DNA of 64,000 nucleotides, taken from the NCBI RefSeq assembly GCF_029269835.1, contig NZ_JARJBB010000004.1, positions 186,001 through 250,000 on the forward strand, in the 5' to 3' direction. Shown here piece after piece: positions 24,402 to 32,867 of the stretch. The notes beneath the pieces were generated by a model. The model was not told where the DNA came from and did no database searches. It saw only the letters and a program-made list of their open reading frames with translations. The position numbers and the translations under genes are program-made. Position 1 is the stretch's first letter. Each line of letters opens with the position of its first letter. This DNA is from Streptomyces tropicalis. GTDB lineage: Bacteria; Actinomycetota; Actinomycetes; Streptomycetales; Streptomycetaceae.

Positions 24402-25230
24402 CCACAGCGTGACGACCAGGATCCTCAACCGCCGACGCGACGCCTCACGACGGGCACACGGGCGGGCACCCCGGCGAGGACCGGGGCGTGACCCGCACGC
24501 CACCACTGCAGGCTCGGCCGGCGCGTGCCACAGTCCCGGGTCCGTGCCCGCCGGGGCCCGGGCCCCGGCCCGCACGCGCCGCCGCCCGGCCCTTCGGCCC
24601 GCGTGGGCCGCCGCCGCGTCTCACCTCACGCGTGCCCCCGCCCGTACCGGTGCCCGGTCCGCGTCCGGGGTCCGCCGGCGGTACGGCGCGCTGACGGGCC
24701 CGCGACAGGGGACGGATCATCCGCTTTCCGCGCCGCGTATGGAGGGTTCCTCCATACGCCCCTTCCCTCGCTCTCGTATACGACCCGTGCGGGCGCCCCG
24801 CCCCCGGTCCCCGAGGCCTCCACCGCGTCCCCGAACAGGGGAACTTCGGGCGACTGCGCGGCGAACATGCCGCACATCGGTGCGTGCGGCCCGGCAGTGA
24901 TCACACAGTGACGTTCACTCTTCCCGAACGTGAACACAAAGGGCCTGGAAGGGGTCCGCTCATGGCGGAGCCTGTATGTTTCAGGACGATTAACGAACGT
25001 AGGGAATCCGGCCATCCGGCCGGAATCGGTGATCGAAAACCCGGTGGTTCAGGGGTTGGAACGTTCGAATTCTGTGACTTCACGCCACTGCTTCAACACG
25101 CAAGGTTACTGAAACCTGCGGGTTCGATGTGAGTTTCGGCTGCGGACTCGGCAGACTCCCGCTCGCCGGTCCGGCACCGACCGAGTCGGACCCGGTATCT
25201 CTCATCGCATCAAGCGGAAGGAAGCACACA
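24402..25230 (+). other. 829-nt intergenic region upstream of the protease inhibitor gene
   Basis: No convincing gene. The first half is very G/C-rich. The second half (24720-25200) is markedly richer in A/T than any other part of the window. It contains several inverted repeats: GTATGGAGG-GTT-CCTCCATAC (24737-24757), the palindrome TCGTATACGA (24774-24783), and interlocked ACGTTC/GAACGT and GTTCAC/GTGAAC (24911-24935). Short open frames here lack a ribosome binding site and codon bias. Confidence 0.55.
24737..24757. promoter_or_regulatory. operator-like inverted repeat
   Basis: A perfect 9-bp inverted repeat with a 3-nt centre, GTATGGAGG-GTT-CCTCCATAC, the same geometry as the repeat before the P450. 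It is 336 nt downstream of the MFS stop and about 475 nt before the SSI gene. It could be an operator or a short terminator stem. Confidence 0.45.
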
Positions 25231-25665
25231 ATGCGGAACACCGCGCGCTGGGCAGCGGCTCTCGGCCTGACGGCCACCGCCGTCTGCGGACCCCTCACCG
25301 GGGCCGCGCTCGCCGCTCCGTCCGGCGCCCCCGCCTCGCTCTACGCCCCCTCGGCCCTGGTGCTCACCGTGGGCCACGGCGAGAACGCCGCGGCCGCGAC
25401 GCCCGAACGCGCCGTCACCCTGACCTGCGCCCCGTCGTCCTCCGGGACGCACCCGGCCGCGGTCCAGGCCTGCGCGGAACTGCGCGGGGTCGGGGGGAAC
25501 TTCGACGCCCTGGTGCCCAGGCCGGACGTCCTGTGCACCAAGGAGTACAACCCGGTGGTCGTCACGGCCGCCGGCGTCTGGCAGGGCAAGCGCGTCGCCT
25601 ACGAGCGCACCTTCGCCAACGAGTGCGTGAAGAACGCCGTCGTCAGCAGCGTCTTCTCGTTCTGA
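25231..25665 (+). CDS. subtilisin-type protease inhibitor (SSI family), P1 Lys
   Basis: A 144-aa secreted inhibitor of serine proteases. The signal peptide covers about residues 1-29 (cleavage near AALAAPSG). The mature protein has the four family cysteines (Cys66, Cys81, Cys102, Cys132) for two disulfides. The reactive loop [12 protein letters not shown] places Lys104 at P1, so it should inhibit trypsin-like as well as subtilisin-like enzymes, as in the streptomycete trypsin inhibitor (STI) type. GGAAGGAAG upstream is the ribosome binding site. It is convergent with the NHLM exporter operon and 7.2 kb from a secreted serine protease gene. Confidence 0.95.
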   Translation: MRNTARWAAALGLTATAVCGPLTGAALAAPSGAPASLYAPSALVLTVGHGENAAAATPERAVTLTCAPSSSGTHPAAVQACAELRGVGGNFDALVPRPDVLCTKEYNPVVVTAAGVWQGKRVAYERTFANECVKNAVVSSVFSF

Positions 25666-25756
25666 GACCGGGATCGCGTGGTCCTCGTGCACAACCGAGG
25701 GTTCTGTAACTGGGGAGTGCGGACCCTGTCGCGAGGACCCCGGCGATCTCGCACCG

Positions 25757-25794
25757 GGGGTCGGACGGGCGGAGTGGGGCCGCCCGCCGACCCC
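25757..25794. terminator. terminator between SSI gene and exporter operon
   Basis: 15-bp arms (25757-25772 with 25780-25794) with a single bulged A, positioned between convergent genes. Confidence 0.65.
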
Positions 25795-25925
25795 TGGTAT
25801 CACTTTCGACCGCGCCGTCCGCGGAATCCCTCCGCCCATCCACCGGAGGGTCCCGCGGGCGGCGCGGCGTTGCGCCCGACGGCGCGGCCGCCCGTGCCCC
25901 GTGAGCGACGTCGCGCGACGGCCCG

Positions 25926-28751
25926 TCAGGCCATCTGGCGCCGTACCAGCTCGTGCAGGCGGCCGCCGGTGTCGGCGAGGAGCTCGGCCGGGGGGCCCTG
26001 CTGGGCGACCTTGCCGTCCTCCATCACGATCACCCGGTCCGCGTCCAGCACCGTCGACAGGCGGTGGGCGATGACGATGCGGGTCGCGTTCAGCTTGCGG
26101 GTGCTCTCGATCACCGTGCGCTGCGTGTCGTTGTCCAGGGCGCTGGTTGCCTCGTCGAAGAAGAGGATCCGCGGGCGGCGGACCAGGGCCTGCGCGATCA
26201 TCAGCCGCTGCCGCTGGCCGCCGGAGACCGCGCCGCTGCCCGCGACGATGGTGTGCAGGCCCATCGGCATCCGCTTGATGTCCTCCGCGAGACCCGCCAT
26301 CTCGGCCGCCGCCATCGCCTCCTCCGGCGAGCACGGCTCGGTGCCCCGGATCACGTCGAGGATCGAGCCGGTGAACGGCTGCGCGTGCTGGAGCACCACA
26401 CCGCACTGGCGGCGCACGGCCGACTGGTCCAGCGCCGCCAGGTCCTGCCCGTCGTAGAGGACGCTGCCGGAGACCGGGGGGTCGAAGCCGATGAGCAGCC
26501 GCAGCAGCGTCGACTTGCCGCAGCCGCTCGGGCCGACGACGGCCACGAACTCGCCCGGCCGTATCTGGAACGACACGTCGTCCAGCACCAGCGGCCCGTC
26601 GTCGGTGTACCGGAACGACAGCCGGCGGGCCTCCATCGCCCCGGACAGCGGACCGGGACGGGTGCTCGCCGTGCGGACCTCGGGGGCCGCGTCCAGCACC
26701 GGCCGGATCTCCTCGAACAGCGGCAGCGCGGCCACCGCCGAGACGAAGGCGCCGGTCAGCTGGGTGACCGAGGTGAGCAGCATCGTCACCGAGGTGTTGA
26801 AGGTGAGGAACGCGGCCGCCGACATCGAGCCCCGCGCCGGGCCCGCCAGCAGCATGAACATCAGCAGCGTGCACACCGGCAGGTAGACCGCGCCCATCAC
26901 CGTGGTGAGGTTCTTGATCCGGCCCACCTTCTGCTGCAGCTCGCGGCTGTGGGCGAACTCCGAGGCCCAGGCGGCGTACGCGTAGTTCTCGGCGGCCGCC
27001 ACCCGCAGCTTCGGCAGCCCGCGCAGCGTCTGGAACGCCTGGTTGTTCAGCTTGTTGCCCAGCACCACCAGCCGCCGCTGCCAGCGCACCTGCCACAGGC
27101 CCAGCCCGAGGAACGCCGCCGCGATGACCACCAGCATGCCGATCGCGGCCATCGCCATCGACGGGCTGAACCAGAACAGCAGCACCAGGTTCATCACGCC
27201 CACCGTCACCGACTGGGCGACGACCGGACCGACCCCCGCCAGCAGCCGCCGGATCGCGCTGATGCCCATGGCCGCGCTCGCCAGCTCGCCGGTGGACCGC
27301 TCGGTGAAGAACTTCGTCGGCAGTCTCAGCAGCCGGTCCCAGACCGCCGGCTGGAGGGTGGCCTCGATACGGCCCTCCAGCCGGAGGATCGTCAGGTTCT
27401 CCAGCAGCATGAACGCCGCCGCCACCACGCTGCTGACCATCACCGCCAGGCAGACCTGCACGATCAGCCCCTGCTGCGCCTTGGGCACGTACTGGCCGAG
27501 CACCCGGCCGGTGGCGACCGGGACCAGCGCGCCGATCGCGACCGTCACCAGGCCGCTGAGCAGAAGGTTCAGCAGATCGCCGCCGGTGCCGCGCAGGCTG
27601 AAGCGCATCAGGCCGAACGGGGTGAGTCCGCGGTCCGGCAGAGGCCGGTAGAACATCACCGCGCGCGGCTCGAACTCCTCCGCGTTCGCCTTCTCGACCG
27701 GCGTCTCCCGGCCGGTGGCCGGGTGCACCGCGACGTATCCGCCGCGCCGCCACAGCAGCGCCACCGGCGCGCCCGACAGGGCCCGGTGGCCGACCAGCGG
27801 ACCGACGTCCTCCCGCCACCAGGTGCCGTCCAGCCGGACCGCGCGGATGCGCACCCGGGAGGCCAGGGCCACCCGCTCGACCGGGTCCAGCCGGTCGGAC
27901 TCGGTGCCGCTCTGCGGCGGTTCGGACAGGGTGATCCCGGCGGCACGGGCGGCCAGCCGGCACGCCGCGTACGTGGCGTCCGCGTCGGCGGCCGTGGTGC
28001 GCTTGTCCGAGGAGCGGCCGATGGACGCCAACAGCGTCCGGTCGGCCTGGGCGCGGACCGCCTCACCGGCCTTGATACCGGCCGCGGTCCGGGTCTCGTG
28101 GGTGCGCTCCAGCTGCTCGATCCAGCGGTCCAGCGTGGTCAGCAACCGGTACTGCTGGTCCACCATGCTCTGCCACACGGCCGGGTCCATCAGCAGGTCG
28201 GCGGCCGCGTCCGCGCCGTACAGCGCCCCGTACTGGACGCTGCCGGGCGGCACCTGCATCCAGAAGACGTCGTCGTCCGTGGGCGCGGCGGCGCGGTCGT
28301 CGGCCATCGGGGCCTGGAAGAGGACGGACAGGCTGCGGCCCACGCCGAGCGCGAGGGCGTACTCCAGCGGGCTGGACGTCGGCGGCACGTACTGGGGGTT
28401 GCCGTACTCGTCGTACGACCAGGTCTGGGTGTCGGCGGGCTGGTACAGCTCGCGCAGGCCGATGCGGCGCACCACGCAGTCCCGCAGCGGCCGCGCCACC
28501 AGCGTGTGCTGCGGGCCCGCGACCGGGCCGAGGATCAGCGAGCCGGCCTCCAGGCGGCCGAGGTGGTGCCACTGGCCCTGCTGCACCGAGTCGACCGCGA
28601 AGAGGTCCACCGCGCCGGCCGCGACCAGCCACAGCACCTGCGGGCCCTCCAGGTCGATCCGGTTCAGCCCGGTGCAGTCGACGGGCGTGCCCAGGGACCC
28701 GAGCGCCTCCACGACGAGGTCCCCGTGGTGCCCCTCATGCTGGGACGTCAT
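25926..28751 (-). CDS. NHLM-type peptide exporter, permease/ATPase subunit
   Basis: A 941-aa ABC half-transporter of the NHLP/NHLM bacteriocin-export class, second subunit. The first 360 residues form the long, poorly conserved cytoplasmic region typical of this subunit. Then come six transmembrane helices (about 385-660) and an ATPase domain with Walker A GPSGCGKST, signature VSGGQRQRLMIAQAL, Walker B ILFFDEATSALD and H-loop IAHRLSTV. It begins 1 nt after the stop of the C39 subunit, so the two are coupled and probably form a heterodimer. It lacks a peptidase domain. Confidence 0.93.
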   Translation of the reverse strand: MTSQHEGHHGDLVVEALGSLGTPVDCTGLNRIDLEGPQVLWLVAAGAVDLFAVDSVQQGQWHHLGRLEAGSLILGPVAGPQHTLVARPLRDCVVRRIGLRELYQPADTQTWSYDEYGNPQYVPPTSSPLEYALALGVGRSLSVLFQAPMADDRAAAPTDDDVFWMQVPPGSVQYGALYGADAAADLLMDPAVWQSMVDQQYRLLTTLDRWIEQLERTHETRTAAGIKAGEAVRAQADRTLLASIGRSSDKRTTAADADATYAACRLAARAAGITLSEPPQSGTESDRLDPVERVALASRVRIRAVRLDGTWWREDVGPLVGHRALSGAPVALLWRRGGYVAVHPATGRETPVEKANAEEFEPRAVMFYRPLPDRGLTPFGLMRFSLRGTGGDLLNLLLSGLVTVAIGALVPVATGRVLGQYVPKAQQGLIVQVCLAVMVSSVVAAAFMLLENLTILRLEGRIEATLQPAVWDRLLRLPTKFFTERSTGELASAAMGISAIRRLLAGVGPVVAQSVTVGVMNLVLLFWFSPSMAMAAIGMLVVIAAAFLGLGLWQVRWQRRLVVLGNKLNNQAFQTLRGLPKLRVAAAENYAYAAWASEFAHSRELQQKVGRIKNLTTVMGAVYLPVCTLLMFMLLAGPARGSMSAAAFLTFNTSVTMLLTSVTQLTGAFVSAVAALPLFEEIRPVLDAAPEVRTASTRPGPLSGAMEARRLSFRYTDDGPLVLDDVSFQIRPGEFVAVVGPSGCGKSTLLRLLIGFDPPVSGSVLYDGQDLAALDQSAVRRQCGVVLQHAQPFTGSILDVIRGTEPCSPEEAMAAAEMAGLAEDIKRMPMGLHTIVAGSGAVSGGQRQRLMIAQALVRRPRILFFDEATSALDNDTQRTVIESTRKLNATRIVIAHRLSTVLDADRVIVMEDGKVAQQGPPAELLADTGGRLHELVRRQMA

Positions 28752-28752
28752 C

Positions 28753-30975
28753 TCACCGCTCCCTGACCAGCGCGGCGTACGCGCCGCCGCGCGCCACCAG
28801 CTCCTCGTGCCGCCCGCGTTCGACGACCGTGCCGTGCTGGAGGACGACGATCTCGTCGCTGTCGCGCACGGTGCTGAGCCGGTGCGCGATGACCACGCAG
28901 GCACAGCCGCGCCGCCGCAGGTTGTCCATCACCGTCTGTTCCGTCTCGGCGTCCAGCGCGCTCGTCACCTCGTCCAGGACGAGGATGCTGGGCCGCCGCA
29001 CCAGGGCGCGGGCGATCTCCAGCCGCTGGCGCTGACCGCCGGAGAAGTTCCGGCCGTCCTGCTCGACCCTGCTGTGGATGCCGCCCGGGCGGCGCACGAC
29101 GACGTCGTACAGGGCCGCGTCGCGCAGCGCCTCGACCACGGCCTCGTCCGGGATCGACGGGTCCCACAGGGCCACGTTGTCGCGGACCGTGCCCTCGAAG
29201 AGGAACACGTCCTGGTCCACGAAGGAGACGGAGGCGGCGAGCGCCCCGCGCGGAATGTCCTCCAGGCGCTGCCCGTCGATGCGGATCACGCCCTCCCAGG
29301 GCGTGTACAGACCGGAGATCAGCCGGGACACCGTCGACTTGCCGCTGCCGGAGCCGCCGACCAGGGCCACCTGCCGGCCCGGTCCCACGGTCAGGTCGAA
29401 CCCGGTCAGCAGCGGCTTGTCCAGCGGGCTGTAGCCGAAGGTGATGTTCTCCAGCTCCACGTGGCCGTGCAGCCGGCGGGTGGAGTCGGCGCCCCCGGCA
29501 CGGGAGTACAGCGGATCCGCCTGGAAGTTCTCCACGTCCTTCAGGCGCGCCACGTCGGCCGCGAAGTCCTGGATGCGCCCCGCCACGCCGTTGAGCCGGG
29601 TCAGCGGCGCGGTGAAGCGGGTGACCAGCGCCTGGAAGGCGACCAGCAGGCCGACCGAGATATGGCCCTCGATCGCGCGGGTGCCGCCGATCCACAGGAT
29701 GAGGGCGCTGTTCAGCGTCGCCAGCGTGGGCGCGACCACGCCCAGCCAGGCGCTCGGAACGCCGAGCCGCTGCTGCTCCTCCAGCGTGGTGGCGTGCTGT
29801 CCCGCCCACTTGCGGAAGTAGCCGTCCTCGCCGCCGGTCGCCTTCATCGTCTCGATCAGCTGGAGCCCGGTGTACGCGGTGTTGGTGAGCCGGGCGGTGT
29901 CCGCGCGCAGCTTCGCCGTGCGGGTCGCGCGCAGCCGTACGACGAACCGCATCGCCACCACGTTGAACAGTGCGACGCCGATGCCGACGAACGTCAGCTG
30001 CGGGTCGTAGGTGTAGAGGAGGAAGGCGTACAGCACCACCACGATCGCGTCGACGCCTGCCGCCGCGAGGTCGCGGGCGAGGGTCTCGGCCACCTGGTCG
30101 TTGGACTGCAGCCGCTGCACCAGGTCGGCGGGGCTGCGCTGGGCGAAGAACGTGACCGGCAGCCGCAGCAGATGACGCAGGAAGCGGGCGCTGGACAGGG
30201 TGGAGGAGATGATCCGGCCGTGCAGCAGGTTGGCCTGCTGGAGCCAGGTCAGCACCACCGTCAGCAGCACGCACGCGCCCATCGACGCGAACAGCACGCC
30301 GAGCAGCGAGGTCTGGCCGCCGATCAGGAACATGTCGATGTACGTGCGGCTGAGCGCGGGCACCGCCGCGCCCACCGCCACCAGCAGCAGGCTCGCCAGC
30401 ACCGCCGCGGGCATGGTGCCCGCGGTGCCGCGCAGCCGGGCCGGCATGGCGCCGAGCACACCGGGCTTGCGGCCGCCCTGCGCGAAGCCCTCACCGGGCT
30501 CCATCACCAGCACGACCCCGGTGAAACTGCTGTCGAAGTCCTCCATGGGCACGAACCGGCGGCCCTTGGCCGGGTCGTTGATGTAGACCCCGCGGCGGCC
30601 GAACCGGCGGCCCATCCCGTCGTAGACGACGTAGTGGTTGAACTCCCAGAACAGGATGGCCGGCGTGCGCACCTCGGCGAGGGCGGCCGTGTCCATCTGC
30701 ATGCCCTTGGCGGTCAGGCCGTAACTGCGGGCCGCCTTCAGCAGGTTGCTGGCGCGCGAGCCGTCCCGCGAGACGCCGCAGGCGATGCGCAGCTCCTCCA
30801 GCGGGACATGGCGGCCGTAGTGCCCGAGCACCATGGCCAGCGAGGCCGCACCGCACTCCACGGCCTCCATCTGGAGCACGCTGGGGGTGCGGACGGTCCG
30901 GACGCGGCCCTTGGGGACGGGACGCTTGGGCGGGGCGGCGCGCCGCCGGCTGCGGGTCTCCTGTGCGGTGGTCAC
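28753..30975 (-). CDS. NHLM-type C39 peptidase / permease / ATPase
   Basis: A 740-aa peptidase-containing ABC transporter that cuts leader peptides after a double Gly and exports the product. The C39 domain has catalytic Cys41 in QMEAVECGAASLAMVLGHYG and the His in FWEFNHYVVYDG, followed by the Asp in INDPAKGRRF. Six helices follow (about 190-450), then an ATPase domain (GGSGSGKST, FSGGQRQRLEIARAL, ILVLDEVTSALD). The GTG start at 30975 overlaps the stop of the adaptor gene by 4 nt. The likely substrate is the 71-aa peptide encoded just upstream. Confidence 0.95.
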   Translation of the reverse strand: MTTAQETRSRRRAAPPKRPVPKGRVRTVRTPSVLQMEAVECGAASLAMVLGHYGRHVPLEELRIACGVSRDGSRASNLLKAARSYGLTAKGMQMDTAALAEVRTPAILFWEFNHYVVYDGMGRRFGRRGVYINDPAKGRRFVPMEDFDSSFTGVVLVMEPGEGFAQGGRKPGVLGAMPARLRGTAGTMPAAVLASLLLVAVGAAVPALSRTYIDMFLIGGQTSLLGVLFASMGACVLLTVVLTWLQQANLLHGRIISSTLSSARFLRHLLRLPVTFFAQRSPADLVQRLQSNDQVAETLARDLAAAGVDAIVVVLYAFLLYTYDPQLTFVGIGVALFNVVAMRFVVRLRATRTAKLRADTARLTNTAYTGLQLIETMKATGGEDGYFRKWAGQHATTLEEQQRLGVPSAWLGVVAPTLATLNSALILWIGGTRAIEGHISVGLLVAFQALVTRFTAPLTRLNGVAGRIQDFAADVARLKDVENFQADPLYSRAGGADSTRRLHGHVELENITFGYSPLDKPLLTGFDLTVGPGRQVALVGGSGSGKSTVSRLISGLYTPWEGVIRIDGQRLEDIPRGALAASVSFVDQDVFLFEGTVRDNVALWDPSIPDEAVVEALRDAALYDVVVRRPGGIHSRVEQDGRNFSGGQRQRLEIARALVRRPSILVLDEVTSALDAETEQTVMDNLRRRGCACVVIAHRLSTVRDSDEIVVLQHGTVVERGRHEELVARGGAYAALVRER

Positions 30976-31778
30976 GGCAGCAGCCAATCGAGCGGACGCT
31001 GGTCGGCCAGGCGGATCGAGGCCGTGGCCGGGGTCATGGAGTCGAGCCGGAACGGGGGCCCGTCCGCGGAGGACCACCGGTAGCCGCTCCGGGACCCCGG
31101 TGCCGTCTGAAGACGGACGAGCACCGCGACCGGGCGGCCGGACCGGGTGAACTGCTCGCCCAGCTGGGCGTCACCGAGGAACGCGGCGATCTGCTGCGCG
31201 GACTGGGCGGAGCGGTCGACCGACTTCACCCGGCCGCGCAGGACGCCGTACTGCTGGGTCGGCACCGAGGACACGGTGAGGTCGACGGCGGCGTCGGCGG
31301 GGATGGAGGCTGCGTTCTGGGCGGGCACGTAGACCGTGGCGTACAGCGGGTCGGAGGCGCGGGCGATCTTCTCGACGGCGGCGATGTTCGCGCCGGTCTG
31401 CACGATCTGCCCGATGGTCGCGGCGAGCGCGGAGACACGTCCCGCGGCGACGGTGCGCACGACCTGCTCGCCCTGGGGGGTGCGGACCTTCACCACCGGG
31501 GCGCCGGCGGCGAGGCGCTCGCCCTCCCGGGCGAGGACCGCGGTGACCTGGCCGGAGACCGGGCTCTGCAGGAGGTAGCTGCCCTCTCCGTGGGTGAGGA
31601 TGGCCGGGGCGCCGACCGTGGAGCTCACGGACCCCGTCACGGCCCACACCGAGGCGGCCGCCATGGCGACCAGGGCGACGGACAGCACGAGCCAGCCCTG
31701 GGGCCGGGCGAGTCGCACCGGAAGGTCGAGTTCCTCCGGAGACTGGAGCTTGGCGAGGGCCTGTTGGCGGAACTGCAC
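30972..31778 (-). CDS. HlyD-family membrane-fusion/adaptor protein of the peptide exporter
   Basis: A 268-aa protein with one N-terminal transmembrane helix (about 29-50, GWLVLSVALVAMAAASVWAV) and an external barrel-sandwich (lipoyl-like) domain, seen in GSYLLQSPVSGQVTAVLAREGERLAAGAPVV-like halves at about 66-150. HlyD-type adaptors in NHLM operons work with the C39/ABC pair. In a Gram-positive there is no outer membrane, so it may guide the peptide through the cell wall. It overlaps the C39 gene by 4 nt, and a terminator-like hairpin separates it from the precursor gene. Confidence 0.88.
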   Translation of the reverse strand: MQFRQQALAKLQSPEELDLPVRLARPQGWLVLSVALVAMAAASVWAVTGSVSSTVGAPAILTHGEGSYLLQSPVSGQVTAVLAREGERLAAGAPVVKVRTPQGEQVVRTVAAGRVSALAATIGQIVQTGANIAAVEKIARASDPLYATVYVPAQNAASIPADAAVDLTVSSVPTQQYGVLRGRVKSVDRSAQSAQQIAAFLGDAQLGEQFTRSGRPVAVLVRLQTAPGSRSGYRWSSADGPPFRLDSMTPATASIRLADQRPLDWLLP

Positions 31779-31880
31779 GGAACTTCCCTCACCTGTACGG
31801 ATGTGCGGGACGGAACTCTACCGGCACCCGGGGCGCGGGCCATGCGCGGCCCCCGGAGGCGGGACTTTTACGGCACCCGA

Positions 31881-31913
31881 GAGTCCCGAAGCCGGCATAC
31901 GGCTCCGGGACTC
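31881..31913 (-). terminator. attenuating hairpin between precursor and exporter genes
   Basis: 14-bp arms (31881-31894 with 31900-31913) with one mismatch and loop GCATA, followed on the minus strand by TAAAAG. It lies 19 nt after the precursor stop and about 100 nt before the adaptor gene, so it should reduce read-through and leave more precursor mRNA than exporter mRNA. Confidence 0.6.
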
Positions 31914-31931
31914 ACCGGCAACGAGGTGCGA

Positions 31932-32147
31932 TCAGAGACCGGCAACCAGGCCCGAGACCGGGGCGACGTTGAGGCCGGTGACGCCCTCGACGGTGCCAAC
32001 GGCCGTGTCGGCCAGGCCCGAGACCGGGGCAACGCCGTCCACCAGGCCGGTGGCGGTGCCGAGGGCGTTCACGGCCAGGCCGCCGGAGACGTTGTCGAGC
32101 TCGGCGTCGGAGATCTCGACGGTCTCAACCTGGGGGGTGGAGTTCAT
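31932..32147 (-). CDS. 71-aa double-glycine leader peptide, exporter substrate
   Basis: The leader (residues 1-23) ends ELDNVSGG, a classic Gly-Gly site for C39 peptidases, with ETVEISDAELDNVSGG matching the actinobacterial precursor type often auto-named type A2 lantipeptide. The 48-aa core is hydrophobic, has no Cys, only three charged residues (Asp37, Asp47, Glu54) and repeats VAPVSGL at 39-45 and 61-67. With no Cys and no lanthionine-forming enzyme in the same operon, it is unlikely to be a lanthipeptide. GGGAAGTTCC precedes the ATG. It is the first gene of the exporter operon. Function (bacteriocin, signal or surface peptide) is unknown. Confidence 0.85.
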   Translation of the reverse strand: MNSTPQVETVEISDAELDNVSGGLAVNALGTATGLVDGVAPVSGLADTAVGTVEGVTGLNVAPVSGLVAGL

Positions 32148-32867
32148 GATGGAACTTCCCTTCGTATGGATATTTCACAAGGGGGGAGCGGCCCCCTCTG
32201 GGGACAGATGGACGGCCGCGACGCGGGCACCGCGGGCAGGCCCGTTTCCGGAACCCTGCAGTGGCCCCCGCGACGTCATGGATCAAAGCACGCGGCTGCG
32301 TGGCGATTCCACCCAACCCGTGCTCTCACCAGGGCACTTGTCGCCCGGTCCCGGCCATACGTGCAGGAGTGCGCACCGCTTGGGGGCGAATTCTTCACAT
32401 GCCCCGCCGCTTCGGTCCGTGCCGCCCTCCGCGGCGGGTGCGACGAATCCGGCACTCGTCATCAAAGGCGTCGCGGGGGGCGCGCGGATGTGCAGATCCG
32501 CTGCCCTCGGTGACTTCGTTGAGCATTCAATGTGCAGATTCCCTGAAGGCAGGATTCCGGATGCCGTTCGCAACAGAGCGTCACCCACCCCTTGCGGACC
32601 GTGTCGGTCCGGACCGGTGCACCGGTGCACATCGTTGTGATCAAGCCATCCGTGACGGCCGTTCCGCCCCCGCCCGCGCCCGCCGCCGACCCGCCCGCCG
32701 CGCGCCCGGACACCCTGCCGAGGGTGGCCGATTCCGCTTTTCCCCGGGGCGAGTTGGCAAACGGAATTGAACGCCCCGCTCTCCTCCTCCGTACCAACAG
32801 CCATCCAGGCGTCCCCCACCAGCTGCCGAACGGCGTTGCTGACCCCGTCCCTTGGAGGTCGAGAAGT
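32148..32867. other. 720-nt divergent regulatory region (peptide precursor / secreted protease)
   Basis: No gene seen. It contains two short direct repeats of TGTGCAGAT (about 32489 and 32530) and adjacent palindromes GGTCCGGACC (32606-32615) and GTGCACCGGTGCAC (32617-32630). These lie between the minus-strand precursor gene and the plus-strand protease gene and could serve as operators for either or both. Confidence 0.5.

Noticed and set aside
24930..25112. Small 60-aa ORF in the A/T-rich island
   Set aside because: No ribosome binding site, poor codon bias and several overlapping frames; more likely regulatory DNA.
31932..32147. Lanthipeptide precursor
   Set aside because: Core has no Cys and the operon has no dehydratase or cyclase; the ramC enzyme 10 kb away needs a different leader.
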